A stretch of DNA of 64,000 nt, taken from the NCBI RefSeq assembly GCF_006438875.1, contig NZ_RCZH01000007.1, forward strand, positions 227,479 to 291,478, read 5' to 3'. The notes beneath the pieces are model-generated. The model saw nothing but the letters and a program-made list of their open reading frames with translations, searched no databases and had not been told where the DNA came from. The DNA is from Flavobacterium pectinovorum. GTDB lineage: Bacteria > Bacteroidota > Bacteroidia > Flavobacteriales > Flavobacteriaceae. Shown here in pieces: positions 49,219 to 58,737 of this stretch. The translations under genes and the position numbers were made by a program. Positions within the stretch are counted from its first letter, which is position 1; each line of letters begins with the position of its first letter.

Positions 49219-51285
49219 ATGAAAATAACATTTACCCTTTTAGCTGTGTTCATTTTTTGTCAAATTTCTTTTGCGCAGGAAAAACAAAAAGATAGTATTA
49301 AAGCGAACGAATTGTCAGAAGTAACGGTTACAACGGCAACAAGAACCGAGAGAGTGCTTTCTTCCTTGCCATTACCAATGACAGTTATTACATCTGAAGC
49401 AATTATAAAATCTGGCGTTACAAGATTAAATGAAATTCTAAATGAACAAACAGGTATTATTTTGATTCCGGATGAAAGTGGTTTTGAAGGTGTTCAGATT
49501 CAGGGTTTAGATGCAGCTTATACCATGATTCTTATTGATGGCGTTCCGCTTGTAGGAAGAAGTTCAGGAGTTTTGGATTTATCAAGAATTTCTGTAGGAA
49601 ATATAGAAAGAATTGAAATTGTAAAAGGAGCGTCATCGGCTTTGTATGGTTCAGAAGCAATGGGCGGAGTGATTAACGTAATTACAAAAAGACCTAAAAA
49701 AGATATGTTTTCTGGTAATCTGTCTTATCGATATGGTACATTTAATACCAATGATGCGAACGCTAATTTACTTTGGAAAAAGAAAAAATTTGCTGCCAAC
49801 TTATTTGCTAATTTTTATTCAACAGACGGATTTGACTTAGATAAAAGTACGTGGTTACAAAATGTTGAAAAATTTCATAACACGACAATTCAGCCAAAAA
49901 TATATTACGATTTTTCAGAAAATCTTAAACTAACTGTAAACAACCGTTTTTTCAATCAAAAGATAGACAACAAAGCTATAATTGAATCTGAAAGATATAC
50001 AGGTGATGCAAAAGAAAATGAATGGAATTCGCAAATTAAATTAGAACACAGATGGAATTCCAGATTATATTGGGAATATGAATTTTATGCTACTAATTAT
50101 AAGAATGATGCTTTTTTGAATGATCCCGATAATGTGCTTTTTGAGAAAACATATTATAATCAATGGCTTGTTAGACCAGAAATAAGAACAACATGGTCTA
50201 TAAATAGGGATAAATTAACAGCAGGAGCAGGATTAAATTATGAAACCTTGGATCGTACGTATTTTGCGAATAATGTCAAGTTTAATTCGCAGTATGTTTA
50301 CCTGCAATATGATTATAATCCCACGGAAAAACTAAATATTCTTGCAGGATTCAGATATGATAATCATAGCGAATATGCATCGCAATTAAGCCCGAAATTA
50401 GCGGTAAATTATAAATTTAATACCAGTTTTTCTTTAAAAGGTGCAGTAGGATATGGTTATAAAGCACCAGATTTCCGTCAGTTATATTTCGATTTTACAA
50501 ATCCATCAGTAGGATATACCGTATTGGGATATAATGTAGCTGAAGCTCGTTTGGATGAATTTGATAGTCAAGGACTTCTGTCTTCCAGAGTAGCGGGAAT
50601 CAATTTTGATGAACCATTGAAACCGGAAAGTTCCATCAATTTTAATTTTGGAGGATATTATAAAAAAAACAAGCTCAAAATAGAACTAAATGCTTTTTAC
50701 AATTCGATTAGTGATTTGATTGATACAGGTGTTGTTGCTGCAAAAAAGAGTGGACAAAACATTTTTAGCTACTTCAATTATAGCAAAGTTTTTACCTATG
50801 GTTTAGAGTTTAATTCTGCTTATGAATTTACGAGAGACTTTTCAGTTTCGGTTGGATATCAATATTTAACTGCCAAAGACAAATCAGTTGTTGATAATTT
50901 TGAGGAGCATCAATACATTCGAAATTCGGATTTACAAACCATTAAAATTGATAAATCAGATTATTTCGGACTATACAATAGATCGAAGCATACGGCCAAT
51001 ATTAAATTTGCGTATACTATTCCTTCAATTAAAACAGACATCAATTTACGTGTTCTTTATCGAAGCAAATACGGGTTGTTTGATACCAACGGAAATGGAA
51101 TTCTCGACAAATATGACAACTTTATAGGGGATTATTTTATAGCAAACTTATCAGCCACAAAATATATTATGGATAAATTCATGCTTCAGGCCGGAGTTAA
51201 TAATCTATTTGACTACACAGATCCTAGCCAAATTCCGAGTTTGGCAGGAAGACAAATTTATGCAAGAATTCAATACAATTTCTAA
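49219..51285 (+). CDS. TonB-dependent receptor, probable haem receptor
   Basis: A 688-residue outer-membrane receptor. The signal peptide ends near SFAQ (residue 20). The plug (about 35-150) has VTVTTATRTERVLSSLP, IQGLDAAYTMILIDGVP and IVKGASSALYGSEAMGGVINVIT. A 22-strand barrel follows, ending in YARIQYNF with a terminal Phe. There is no carboxypeptidase-like domain, unlike SusC proteins. The HmuY-like gene is 26 bp downstream, so this is the likely HmuR-type partner that imports haem. The usual receptor His pair for haem cannot be proven from sequence. Confidence 0.88.
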   Translation: MKITFTLLAVFIFCQISFAQEKQKDSIKANELSEVTVTTATRTERVLSSLPLPMTVITSEAIIKSGVTRLNEILNEQTGIILIPDESGFEGVQIQGLDAAYTMILIDGVPLVGRSSGVLDLSRISVGNIERIEIVKGASSALYGSEAMGGVINVITKRPKKDMFSGNLSYRYGTFNTNDANANLLWKKKKFAANLFANFYSTDGFDLDKSTWLQNVEKFHNTTIQPKIYYDFSENLKLTVNNRFFNQKIDNKAIIESERYTGDAKENEWNSQIKLEHRWNSRLYWEYEFYATNYKNDAFLNDPDNVLFEKTYYNQWLVRPEIRTTWSINRDKLTAGAGLNYETLDRTYFANNVKFNSQYVYLQYDYNPTEKLNILAGFRYDNHSEYASQLSPKLAVNYKFNTSFSLKGAVGYGYKAPDFRQLYFDFTNPSVGYTVLGYNVAEARLDEFDSQGLLSSRVAGINFDEPLKPESSINFNFGGYYKKNKLKIELNAFYNSISDLIDTGVVAAKKSGQNIFSYFNYSKVFTYGLEFNSAYEFTRDFSVSVGYQYLTAKDKSVVDNFEEHQYIRNSDLQTIKIDKSDYFGLYNRSKHTANIKFAYTIPSIKTDINLRVLYRSKYGLFDTNGNGILDKYDNFIGDYFIANLSATKYIMDKFMLQAGVNNLFDYTDPSQIPSLAGRQIYARIQYNF

Positions 51286-51311
51286 TTTAATAATTATTTA
51301 AAACCTTTACA

Positions 51312-51941
51312 ATGAAAACAAATTTCTTAAAATTTTCGCTTTTAGCACTAGTACTTTTTACTGCATCTTGTAGCAGTGATGATGATAAAAATACAACTCC
51401 TGAAGTAGTTGTAACAACAAAAGTGTCTGATCTTAATGCTCCGCAAACTGGAGGAGGTGGAACGGGATTACCAACAGGTGGTGCGTATACAAAATTCAGT
51501 TTTTCTGAAAATAAAGTTGTTACTACTGATAAGTGGGATATCGCTTTTCGTGGAACGTTCATTATTGTAAACGGGGGAGCAAAAGTCAATGTTGATGATG
51601 CAGGTGAACCAGCAAGAACTGGATCAGGAGCTATTAGTATTGTTTCTAACACTTTCGCCGCTGTAACAGCATTTCCGGCAACAGCTACTTTTAAACAAGA
51701 TGCCGCTACTGTGTACGCAATTCCTGGAGTAAGTGGGCAAGGATGGTACAACTATGCTAACACAATAATTTCTCCAATTGCAGGGAAAGTTATTGTTGTA
51801 AAAACTCATGATGGGAAATACGCAAAATTCGAAATCTTAAGCTACTATAAAGGAGCACCAACAACTCCAACGGCAGAATCTACGTCAAGATATTATACTT
51901 TCAATTTCGCATACCAAGCTAATAGCACAACAACTTTCTAA
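51312..51941 (+). CDS. hmuY: HmuY-family haem-binding lipoprotein
   Basis: A 209-residue lipoprotein (FTASC, Cys at residue 20). The HmuY-like domain begins with TKFSFSENKVVTTDKWDIAFRGTFIIVNGG, here in pieces YTKFSFSENKVV and DKWDIAFRGTFIIVNGG, the hallmark of the family. HmuY takes haem from host or environmental proteins and hands it to the TonB receptor. The iron-ligand histidines of Porphyromonas HmuY are not evident, so haem coordination may differ. It is the last gene of the receptor unit and is followed by a terminator. Confidence 0.85.
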   Translation: MKTNFLKFSLLALVLFTASCSSDDDKNTTPEVVVTTKVSDLNAPQTGGGGTGLPTGGAYTKFSFSENKVVTTDKWDIAFRGTFIIVNGGAKVNVDDAGEPARTGSGAISIVSNTFAAVTAFPATATFKQDAATVYAIPGVSGQGWYNYANTIISPIAGKVIVVKTHDGKYAKFEILSYYKGAPTTPTAESTSRYYTFNFAYQANSTTTF

Positions 51942-51953
51942 AAAAGTATTAGT

Positions 51954-51990
51954 AACCTCGAATACGAATTTATTCGGGGTTATTTTTTAA
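51954..51990 (+). terminator. hmuY terminator
   Basis: Stem AACCTCGAATA/TATTCGGGGTT (one G-T pair) with a 6-nt loop and T run. Confidence 0.8.
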
Positions 51991-52135
51991 CCTATAATTA
52001 ATTTTAACATGTAGAAAGTTACTTTTATTCTATTGTAAATTTTGTTTTACGTCTTTGTTTTATAAATAGAGATCTAAAATAAATTTTAAAAACAGATGAG
52101 GATAATTACTTAATGTTATGTAAATCACTATAAAT

Positions 52136-53719
52136 ATGAAATTAAAATTACTTTTATTGTCTTTACTGGTTTTTGTAGAGATTGGTTTTGCTCAAAATTC
52201 TGTGACATACTCATCCAAAAGTGGTACAGTAACAACTAATTCAGGTGTCGAAGGATCTCTGGATATTATAATTAGTTGTTATGGAAATAGTGGTAACCCC
52301 GTAATTCTTAATCAGCACTTCTTATGTGGTGATCCTGATGGATTTGTTTCTAATCTAGCTTCAAATGGATTATCCTTAATTCCAGGACAAACAACAACAT
52401 TAAAATTTAAATTTAAAAAAACGGTCACTTCGGATACTCAAAAAGTTTATAAGTTTACTACCAATGGAAGTTGTTTTCAGAGTGAATCTGAAATGATTAA
52501 AATTACTGTAAATTATAAAAATGGATCGACGACAACTCCAACCAACCCAACTAACCCAACAAATCCGACAAACCCAACGAATCCAACAAATCCAACGCCA
52601 AGCACTAATATAATTACTTATAATAATTCTTCCGAAAATGATCAGACTGTTAATGAAGGGACTGAGTTTAAAAAGCTAATAGGGAGCGATATGGGATCTA
52701 CCTATCAGTGGTACAAACTACGTACAGATGCAGTTGGAGGTACAGTTGCTATTCCAGGTGCTGTCGGGAAAGATTATTTGCCTGTCGAGCAATACTCAAC
52801 GTATTATTGGAGAAGAGCGTATGGTGTCTCTAAGGATGTCTATAGTAATAGAATTGCAATTTGGATAAAGCCAGCACCAGCTATACAAAATAATACAATT
52901 AATTTAGTTGACTGGACAATTAAAGGAACTATTCCTACGGGAGGCATAAATTCTTCCTACACTTTTTCTTGGGTGTTATTAGGGGCTGAAGACCCTTACA
53001 CTTTTCCAGATAATGGACAGAATTTAGAAATCACAGAAAGCTTATATAATTTTTTAAGTTCATATCCAAATGCAACTATCGTAAGATATATAACTTCTGG
53101 AAGTAGAAGCTCTACAAGTAATCATGTTAATATATTGCCAGTACCTTTGCCTATTACTGATATAGAAAACAATAGCATATCAATTAGTGGTTATAAAATA
53201 ACAGGCAGTCAACCGACTGGAGGAGTTGGTGAATATAGATACTCATGGTTTTTGGGAAGTCAAGAAGATCCAATTGTATTTGATGAAACTACAAAGGATT
53301 TGGATTTGACTCCATACCCCCTTGCGATAAGTCTTTTACAGAATGATCATACTGCAGTTATATTTAGGACTGTAAGATCTGTAAAGAGGTCAAATAGCAA
53401 TAAAATAAGTTTATATGGTATATCTGCTTTGAAACAACAAACTTTAAAGTTTCAATCAGAGAGTGATTTATTAACAGTTTATCCCAATCCAACATCCGAA
53501 TCAATTAACTTCTCAACAAATTTCTCTACGAATAAAGAAATTGAAATTGTTGTGTATTCAGATAAATTAGGAAATGAAAAATCAGTTTTTAAAGGAACAG
53601 TAACGCCAAATCAAGTTGTGAACTGGAATATTCCTGCTAGTTACCAAAAAGGAATTTATTTTTATAAAATTCTTTCTGGAAATAAGGAAGTTAAAACTGG
53701 TAAAATAATAGTTCAATAA
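52136..53719 (+). CDS. T9SS type A sorting-domain protein with TNP repeat linker
   Basis: A 527-residue secreted protein. The signal peptide ends at GFAQ (residue 20). An N-terminal beta domain (about 21-128) is followed by a Thr-Asn-Pro repeat linker (about 131-157). Two similar Ig-like modules then occur (about 245-330 and 333-420), with NNTINLVDWTIKGTIPTGG matching NNSISISGYKITGSQPTGG. The C-terminal type A sorting domain has VYPNPTSESINF and ends KTGKIIVQ. It is a type IX secretion cargo and probably attached to the cell surface. No enzymatic motif is seen; adhesion or binding is plausible. Confidence 0.85.
   Translation: MKLKLLLLSLLVFVEIGFAQNSVTYSSKSGTVTTNSGVEGSLDIIISCYGNSGNPVILNQHFLCGDPDGFVSNLASNGLSLIPGQTTTLKFKFKKTVTSDTQKVYKFTTNGSCFQSESEMIKITVNYKNGSTTTPTNPTNPTNPTNPTNPTNPTPSTNIITYNNSSENDQTVNEGTEFKKLIGSDMGSTYQWYKLRTDAVGGTVAIPGAVGKDYLPVEQYSTYYWRRAYGVSKDVYSNRIAIWIKPAPAIQNNTINLVDWTIKGTIPTGGINSSYTFSWVLLGAEDPYTFPDNGQNLEITESLYNFLSSYPNATIVRYITSGSRSSTSNHVNILPVPLPITDIENNSISISGYKITGSQPTGGVGEYRYSWFLGSQEDPIVFDETTKDLDLTPYPLAISLLQNDHTAVIFRTVRSVKRSNSNKISLYGISALKQQTLKFQSESDLLTVYPNPTSESINFSTNFSTNKEIEIVVYSDKLGNEKSVFKGTVTPNQVVNWNIPASYQKGIYFYKILSGNKEVKTGKIIVQ
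52538..52600 (+). repeat. 9-bp microsatellite coding for (TNP)n
   Basis: About seven tandem imperfect copies of the 9-mer unit CCAACNAAY-like (for example CCAACAAAT, CCGACAAAC), coding Thr-Asn-Pro. The units can gain or lose copies without a frameshift. Confidence 0.85.
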
Positions 53720-53789
53720 CAGCAAATCAAGATTGCTTGTTTTATAATTCAGTTAATCATTAGCTTTGTTTTTTTTATTTTTTTTTGAG

Positions 53790-53822
53790 AAAGAGGTTGG
53801 ATTCGTCTAACCTCTTTTTTTG
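53790..53822 (+). terminator. Terminator after the T9SS cargo gene
   Basis: Stem AAGAGGTT/AACCTCTT with a 9-12 nt loop and a T run. Confidence 0.8.
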
Positions 53823-53865
53823 TTTTTACTGCAAATAAAATGCGCCAAACATTCATTTTTAGTCC

Positions 53866-53873
53866 TATCTTTG
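53866..53873 (+). promoter_or_regulatory. -7 box for the SGNH-SGNH-MBOAT operon
   Basis: Perfect TATCTTTG, with a leader of about 80 nt before the GTG start at 53958. Confidence 0.55.
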
Positions 53874-53957
53874 CGCATATTTTTTTTACAAGCAATTAAC
53901 AGAGATTTAAAAACGGTTTAATTCTTGTAATTATATCCTTCAAATTTATAATAGTAG

Positions 53958-55442
53958 GTGAATACAAAATCTTATTTTTTTCAGTCTTTTGCAATTGTCG
54001 CTTTAGCGTTTGTAGCTTTCATTGGGTTTAAGCAAATCTTACCGGATAAAATATTTTCGGAGAGTAAAATCGATTCCAAAAATATACTAATCGACAGTAT
54101 GCTTTTAGAATCAGTAGCAAAAGATTCATTATCGCTAAAAAGCGATAGTATCGAGGAAAGCGAGCGAAAACTGGGTGAGGAAAAAATTGTTTATGATGCT
54201 TCAGAAGGAATTGAATTTCCGTCTGAGACTTTTGACAATTACAAAGGGTATCAATATTTGATTTCTTTTTACGAAAAATTATATCAGCTGGAAAAAAACC
54301 CCCAAGGCAATGTTAGAATCGCTTATTACGGAGATTCTATGACAGACGGAGATTTAATTGTACAAGATGTTCGTGCCAATTATCAGGAACGTTTTGGCGG
54401 AAACGGAGTTGGTTTTGTATCCATAACCTCAGAATCTGCTGCTTCCAGAGGTTCTGTAAAATCATTGTATTCTAAGAACTGGAAAATGCAATCTTACTTG
54501 AATGTGAGAAGACCATCAAGTCCTTTTGGAGTAAACGGGCATGTGTTTTTTGCAAATGATAAAGCAAACGCAACCTGGGTTCAATATGAAGCAGGACCTA
54601 ATAAAAATTCAACCTCGTTAGATAATCCAACCTTGTTTTACGGAAGATCTTCTAAGAGAGGAAATGTGAATTTTGTGATTGGAAAAGATACCTTGAGAAA
54701 AAGCCTGATTCCGAATAATTTGGTAAATACCTTAAAAGTAACATCGGGAAGTATAAAAGCTTTCAAGGCAAATTTCATTCATGCCGATTCAATTCCGATT
54801 TACGGATTTAATTTCGATAACGGAAAAGGAGTTCACGTCGACAATTTCTCGCAAAGAGGAAATTCAGGATTACCAATTTCGGCTTTTGATGCCAGTGTAA
54901 TGCAAGCCTTCAATACTAATTTGAAGTACGATTTGATTATCTTACACTACGGAACCAACGTATTGAATTACGGTACCAAAAATTATTTCTGGTACGAAAG
55001 AGGAATGAAAAAAACGGTGAATAAAATCAAAGAATCTTTCCCGGGAGTTTCTATTCTTATTATTTCGACTGCAGATAAATCAACAAAGTATGATCTGGAA
55101 ATGAAAACAGATTCTGCTGTTGTTCCTTTAATGAAAGCTCAAAAAAGATATGCACTGGAAACCGAATCCGGATTTGTAAATTTATACACTTTAATGGGCG
55201 GCGACGGATCTATGGTGAAATGGGTTGATGAATCTCCTGCGAGAGCCAATAAAGATTACACGCATTTTAATCAACGCGGTGCAAAAGCAATAGGTAAATT
55301 ATTATACGATCAATTAAATAAAGGATACGAACAATACAAAGCTCTTAGAGAGAATAGAGAAGTTGTTACCGATAAACGGAAAACAGCAAAAAAAGCAAAT
55401 ACAGATTCCGTTTCTGTAAAAAAAGATAGCGTATATGACTAG
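53958..55442 (+). CDS. SGNH-hydrolase-like protein, probable O-acetyltransferase partner (1)
   Basis: A 494-residue protein read from a GTG preceded by AGTAGG. One N-terminal membrane helix (about 9-27) anchors a periplasmic domain. SGNH blocks are visible: block I IAYYGDSMTDGD (G125, D126, S127), block III LHYGTNVLNYG, and block V DYTHFNQRGAKA with Asp and His. The C-terminal tail is Lys-rich. It overlaps the next gene by 8 bp. With the MBOAT gene it fits the PatA/PatB or AlgI/AlgJ logic, in which an SGNH protein takes acetyl groups exported by the MBOAT protein and puts them on a glycan. Confidence 0.82.
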   Translation: MNTKSYFFQSFAIVALAFVAFIGFKQILPDKIFSESKIDSKNILIDSMLLESVAKDSLSLKSDSIEESERKLGEEKIVYDASEGIEFPSETFDNYKGYQYLISFYEKLYQLEKNPQGNVRIAYYGDSMTDGDLIVQDVRANYQERFGGNGVGFVSITSESAASRGSVKSLYSKNWKMQSYLNVRRPSSPFGVNGHVFFANDKANATWVQYEAGPNKNSTSLDNPTLFYGRSSKRGNVNFVIGKDTLRKSLIPNNLVNTLKVTSGSIKAFKANFIHADSIPIYGFNFDNGKGVHVDNFSQRGNSGLPISAFDASVMQAFNTNLKYDLIILHYGTNVLNYGTKNYFWYERGMKKTVNKIKESFPGVSILIISTADKSTKYDLEMKTDSAVVPLMKAQKRYALETESGFVNLYTLMGGDGSMVKWVDESPARANKDYTHFNQRGAKAIGKLLYDQLNKGYEQYKALRENREVVTDKRKTAKKANTDSVSVKKDSVYD

Positions 55443-56856
55443 ACTTATAATTTTGTTTTGTTGCCTTTTTTTCTCAACAAACGATAAACCAAAAACGACA
55501 GATTCACATTCAATAGAAAAAAATATGATTCAAAAAGTCGATTCAGCAGCGATTGAACCTATTTCTGATCAGGATATTTATAATGCGAAAGCATTGGAGA
55601 GTTTTTTCAAGAAATTACAGGAAAATGAAAAGCATAACAATCAAAAGATAAACATTGTTCATATTGGCGATTCTCATATTCAGGGCGATTTAATGACCAA
55701 TGAAATCAGAAAGAATCTACAACAGAAATTTGGAAATGCTGGTCGAGGTTTAGTTTTTCCATATCAATTAGCCAAAACAAACGGTTCTTATAATGAGCGT
55801 TTTCGCTCGAACAGAACATGGGAAAGTTATAGAAACATTCATCCCTTTAAAAATGTTCCCATAGGTTTAAGCGGAATAGGACTTTGGAGAGATAGTGGCG
55901 GTTTTGCCGTCGAATTGAATGTCAAAGATCCTGCTTATAAGTTTAATACAATACGCATTATTACGCCTAGAAACCAGAATATGTTTGATTTGGCAACATC
56001 ATCTCAAACCAATATTATTCAGTCTACAGAGCGAAAAGTAATTACACACAAAATCAAAAAGGGAGAAGCGATATCGACTATTGCCGATAAATACAATGTT
56101 TCAGTTGCCGAAATTAAAAGAAACAATCACTTAAAGTCAGATAATATTCGTGCCGGAAGAGTATTGAAAATTCAGACAAACGAAACAAAACCCAAAGCGA
56201 TCAAGAATTCGGCATTTGTTTCTTTAGATTTAGAATCAGATTCATTTAGTCATTATTACAATTCTGAAAAAGCATTAGATAAAATTTTTCTAATTCCGAA
56301 TAAAGACGCTTCAAAATACGAATTGAACGGAATTGTTCTCGAGAAAGATTCACCGGGTTTAATTTACAGCAGTATTGGAGTAAACGGATCTAAGTTTTCA
56401 GATTACAATAAATATCCTTTGTTTTTTGAACAGTTAAAAGCATTACATCCCGATATGTTGGTTCTTTCTTTAGGAACAAACGAAAGCTATGATCACATGG
56501 AAGCTCCGGCTTATATTGAGCAATTGCGCCAGTTTATAAAGAAAGTGAAAGAACAAAACATACACGTTCCAATAATTATTAGTACACCAGCGCCTTCTTT
56601 GCTTAAAGCAAAAAGAACCAATACTTACATATTCGATTATGCGAGAAGTATAATTCAAATTGCAGAAAGCGACAATGTTGCTGTTTGGGATTTATATGAT
56701 GAATTTGGTGGGATGCACGGTATTAATCAATTAAAACTTCAAGGATTAATTGGACCGGATTGGGTTCATTATTCTAAAAAAGGATACGAAAAACAAGGTG
56801 ATTTGTTTACACAGGCATTTTTAAGCGCATACAATAATTTTAAATTAAAGAATTAA
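55435..56856 (+). CDS. SGNH-hydrolase-like protein with LysM insert, probable O-acetyltransferase partner (2)
   Basis: A 473-residue protein with a short N-terminal signal segment (MTRLIILFCCLFFS). SGNH block I is VHIGDSHIQGD (G78, D79, S80), block III is SLGTNESYDH, and block V is PDWVHYSKKGY. A LysM domain (about 203-247; ITHKIKKGEAISTIADKYNV, then ILKIQ-like RVLKIQ) is inserted between blocks I and III and would bind peptidoglycan or chitin-like N-acetylglucosamine chains. That suggests the acetyl acceptor is the cell wall. The gene overlaps the upstream SGNH gene by 8 bp and ends 1 bp before the MBOAT gene. Confidence 0.83.
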   Translation: MTRLIILFCCLFFSTNDKPKTTDSHSIEKNMIQKVDSAAIEPISDQDIYNAKALESFFKKLQENEKHNNQKINIVHIGDSHIQGDLMTNEIRKNLQQKFGNAGRGLVFPYQLAKTNGSYNERFRSNRTWESYRNIHPFKNVPIGLSGIGLWRDSGGFAVELNVKDPAYKFNTIRIITPRNQNMFDLATSSQTNIIQSTERKVITHKIKKGEAISTIADKYNVSVAEIKRNNHLKSDNIRAGRVLKIQTNETKPKAIKNSAFVSLDLESDSFSHYYNSEKALDKIFLIPNKDASKYELNGIVLEKDSPGLIYSSIGVNGSKFSDYNKYPLFFEQLKALHPDMLVLSLGTNESYDHMEAPAYIEQLRQFIKKVKEQNIHVPIIISTPAPSLLKAKRTNTYIFDYARSIIQIAESDNVAVWDLYDEFGGMHGINQLKLQGLIGPDWVHYSKKGYEKQGDLFTQAFLSAYNNFKLKN

Positions 56857-56857
56857 G

Positions 56858-58543
56858 TTGATTACAATTGATAGCATAAATAATTGGTTTGTTCAAAATT
56901 TTGGTGCAATTACCTTAGAGCAGGCTAAAAGCTGGTTTATATACAATCCCGAAGAAAAATTATTGTTTAATACAGGTTTATTCTTAGGACTGTTTTTGGT
57001 TTTTTATTTTGTGTATGCTTTTTTACGCAAAACATTTTATTTGAGATTAACGTATGTTATTCTGTTTTCGCTTTTCTTTTACTATAAGTCAAGCGGAATT
57101 TACTTTTTACTCTTATTGCTTTCCTCTGTAGTTGATTATAGTCTGAGCCAGATTATTTTTAAAGCAACAAAAGACAGTACCAAGAAAATTTATTTGGTAA
57201 TAAGTGTCATCCTGAATTTAGGATTACTTGGATATTTCAAGTACATGAACTTTATGATTGTAACGTTCAATGATATGTTTCATGGTAATTTCCAGCTTCA
57301 TGATGTTTTTCTTCCAGTGGGAATTTCGTTTTATACTTTTCAGTCGATGAGTTATATTATTGAGATTTACCGTGAAGAAATTAAACCGACAAAAAACTAC
57401 ATCGAATATTTATTTTTCGTTTCGTTTTTTCCACAATTAGTAGCCGGACCAATTGTTAGGGCAAAAGATTTTCTTCCTCAGATTTACCAAAAATTAAACT
57501 TAACAAAGCAAGATGTAAACAACGCCTTGTTTTTGATTATTGGCGGATTAATCAAGAAAACAGTAATTTCAAATTACATCTCTATAAATTTCGTTGACCG
57601 TGTTTTTGATACGCCAATGAATTATACGTCATTCGAAAACTTAATGGCATCTTACGGATATGCGATACAAATTTATTGTGACTTCTCGGGATATTCAGAT
57701 ATGGCAATCGGAATCGCTTTGTTATTAGGATTCAAATTACCAGCCAACTTTAGAACACCATATAAATCAACTTCGATAACGGATTTTTGGAGAAGATGGC
57801 ATATTTCACTTTCAACGTGGTTAAAGGATTTCTTGTATATCTCTATCGGAGGAAACAGAGAAGGAACATTTGCAGGGTTTTTATTCCCGAGTTTATTCTT
57901 CTTTGGATTATTGCTTTGGGGAATTTCAAATGTAAATGTGAGCTTTATTCCGTTAGGAATAGCAATTGGAGCGCTTGTAGTTTTTTGTTTGACATTTTTA
58001 CTTTCGAAGAAAAAAAATCAAACGCTGGTAACCAATTTTAATTTATTTACCACAATGCTTTTAGGAGGATTATGGCATGGAGCAGGAGCACAGTTTATTA
58101 TTTGGGGAGCGTTACACGGTTTAGCATTGGCGGTTCATAAAATTTTCTTAGAATTTTTCCCTTCCAAAAAAGAAGGTAAAAGTTCCGGTTTTGTATGGAG
58201 GTTCTTTTCAATCGTAATAACATTTCATTTCGTGGTTTTCTGCTGGATCTTTTTCCGCGCCAGAGATTTCGAAACAGCGATACAAGTAATCAACAATATT
58301 GGTCAGTTAACATTCGAGCCGGAACAATGGAAAGTAATAGTTTTAGGATATAAAAATGTGTTTGGATTAATGCTTTTCGGATATGTTTGGCACTTTTTAC
58401 CAGAAGTATTTACATCCAAAATGAAATTTGTTTTCGATAATACACCTTTACTGCTAAAAGCCGTAATTCTGGGCTTCGTCTATTGGATTGTTTACGCAAC
58501 AGCCGTTGCAGGTTCACAACCCTTTATTTATTTTCAGTTTTAA
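56858..58543 (+). CDS. MBOAT-family membrane O-acyltransferase (AlgI/PatA/DltB-like)
   Basis: A 561-residue polytopic protein read from a TTG 1 bp after the preceding stop. It has about 10-12 membrane helices. The AlgI-family signatures are FPQLVAGPIVRAKDFLPQ, YCDFSGYSDMAIG, NFRTPYKSTSITDFWRRWHISLSTWLKDF (in pieces TDFWRRWHISLSTWLKD) and the catalytic-His segment GLWHGAGAQFIIWGALHG. It passes an acyl group, usually acetyl, across the inner membrane. With the two SGNH proteins upstream it forms a complete transfer set for glycan O-acetylation. Confidence 0.92.
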   Translation: MITIDSINNWFVQNFGAITLEQAKSWFIYNPEEKLLFNTGLFLGLFLVFYFVYAFLRKTFYLRLTYVILFSLFFYYKSSGIYFLLLLLSSVVDYSLSQIIFKATKDSTKKIYLVISVILNLGLLGYFKYMNFMIVTFNDMFHGNFQLHDVFLPVGISFYTFQSMSYIIEIYREEIKPTKNYIEYLFFVSFFPQLVAGPIVRAKDFLPQIYQKLNLTKQDVNNALFLIIGGLIKKTVISNYISINFVDRVFDTPMNYTSFENLMASYGYAIQIYCDFSGYSDMAIGIALLLGFKLPANFRTPYKSTSITDFWRRWHISLSTWLKDFLYISIGGNREGTFAGFLFPSLFFFGLLLWGISNVNVSFIPLGIAIGALVVFCLTFLLSKKKNQTLVTNFNLFTTMLLGGLWHGAGAQFIIWGALHGLALAVHKIFLEFFPSKKEGKSSGFVWRFFSIVITFHFVVFCWIFFRARDFETAIQVINNIGQLTFEPEQWKVIVLGYKNVFGLMLFGYVWHFLPEVFTSKMKFVFDNTPLLLKAVILGFVYWIVYATAVAGSQPFIYFQF

Positions 58544-58549
58544 AAAATA

Positions 58550-58657
58550 TTGCCACAAAGGCACAAAAGCGCAAAGATTATTTTTCTTTGCGCTTTTTTT
58601 ATATAAGCATTACCAGATATAAATAAAAAACTTTGCGTCTTAGTGCCTTTGTGGCAA
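58550..58657. repeat. Long inverted repeat, family gamma
   Basis: Outer arms TTGCCACAAAGGCAC and GTGCCTTTGTGGCAA enclose an inner hairpin GCGCAAAG/CTTTGCGC. It lies directly after the MBOAT gene and before ffh; its T run after the inner hairpin could end transcription. The inner words recur in MITE C (61330-61400). Confidence 0.85.
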
Positions 58658-58707
58658 AACCAAAAAATTGCCCTTAAATAAAAATTGCCTGAAATGTCTA
58701 ATTAGAT

Positions 58708-58715
58708 TATCTTTG
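58708..58715 (+). promoter_or_regulatory. ffh -7 box
   Basis: Perfect TATCTTTG, 22 bp before the ffh ATG. Confidence 0.6.
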
Positions 58716-58737
58716 CACTTCAAATAAAGAAAATAGT

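Noticed and set aside
51287..51751. 154-codon frame antisense to hmuY
   Set aside because: The sense strand encodes a full HmuY lipoprotein; the antisense peptide is a codon-bias shadow.
52538..52600. Short direct repeats considered as a CRISPR-like array
   Set aside because: Units are 9 bp without spacers and encode Thr-Asn-Pro in frame in a secreted protein.
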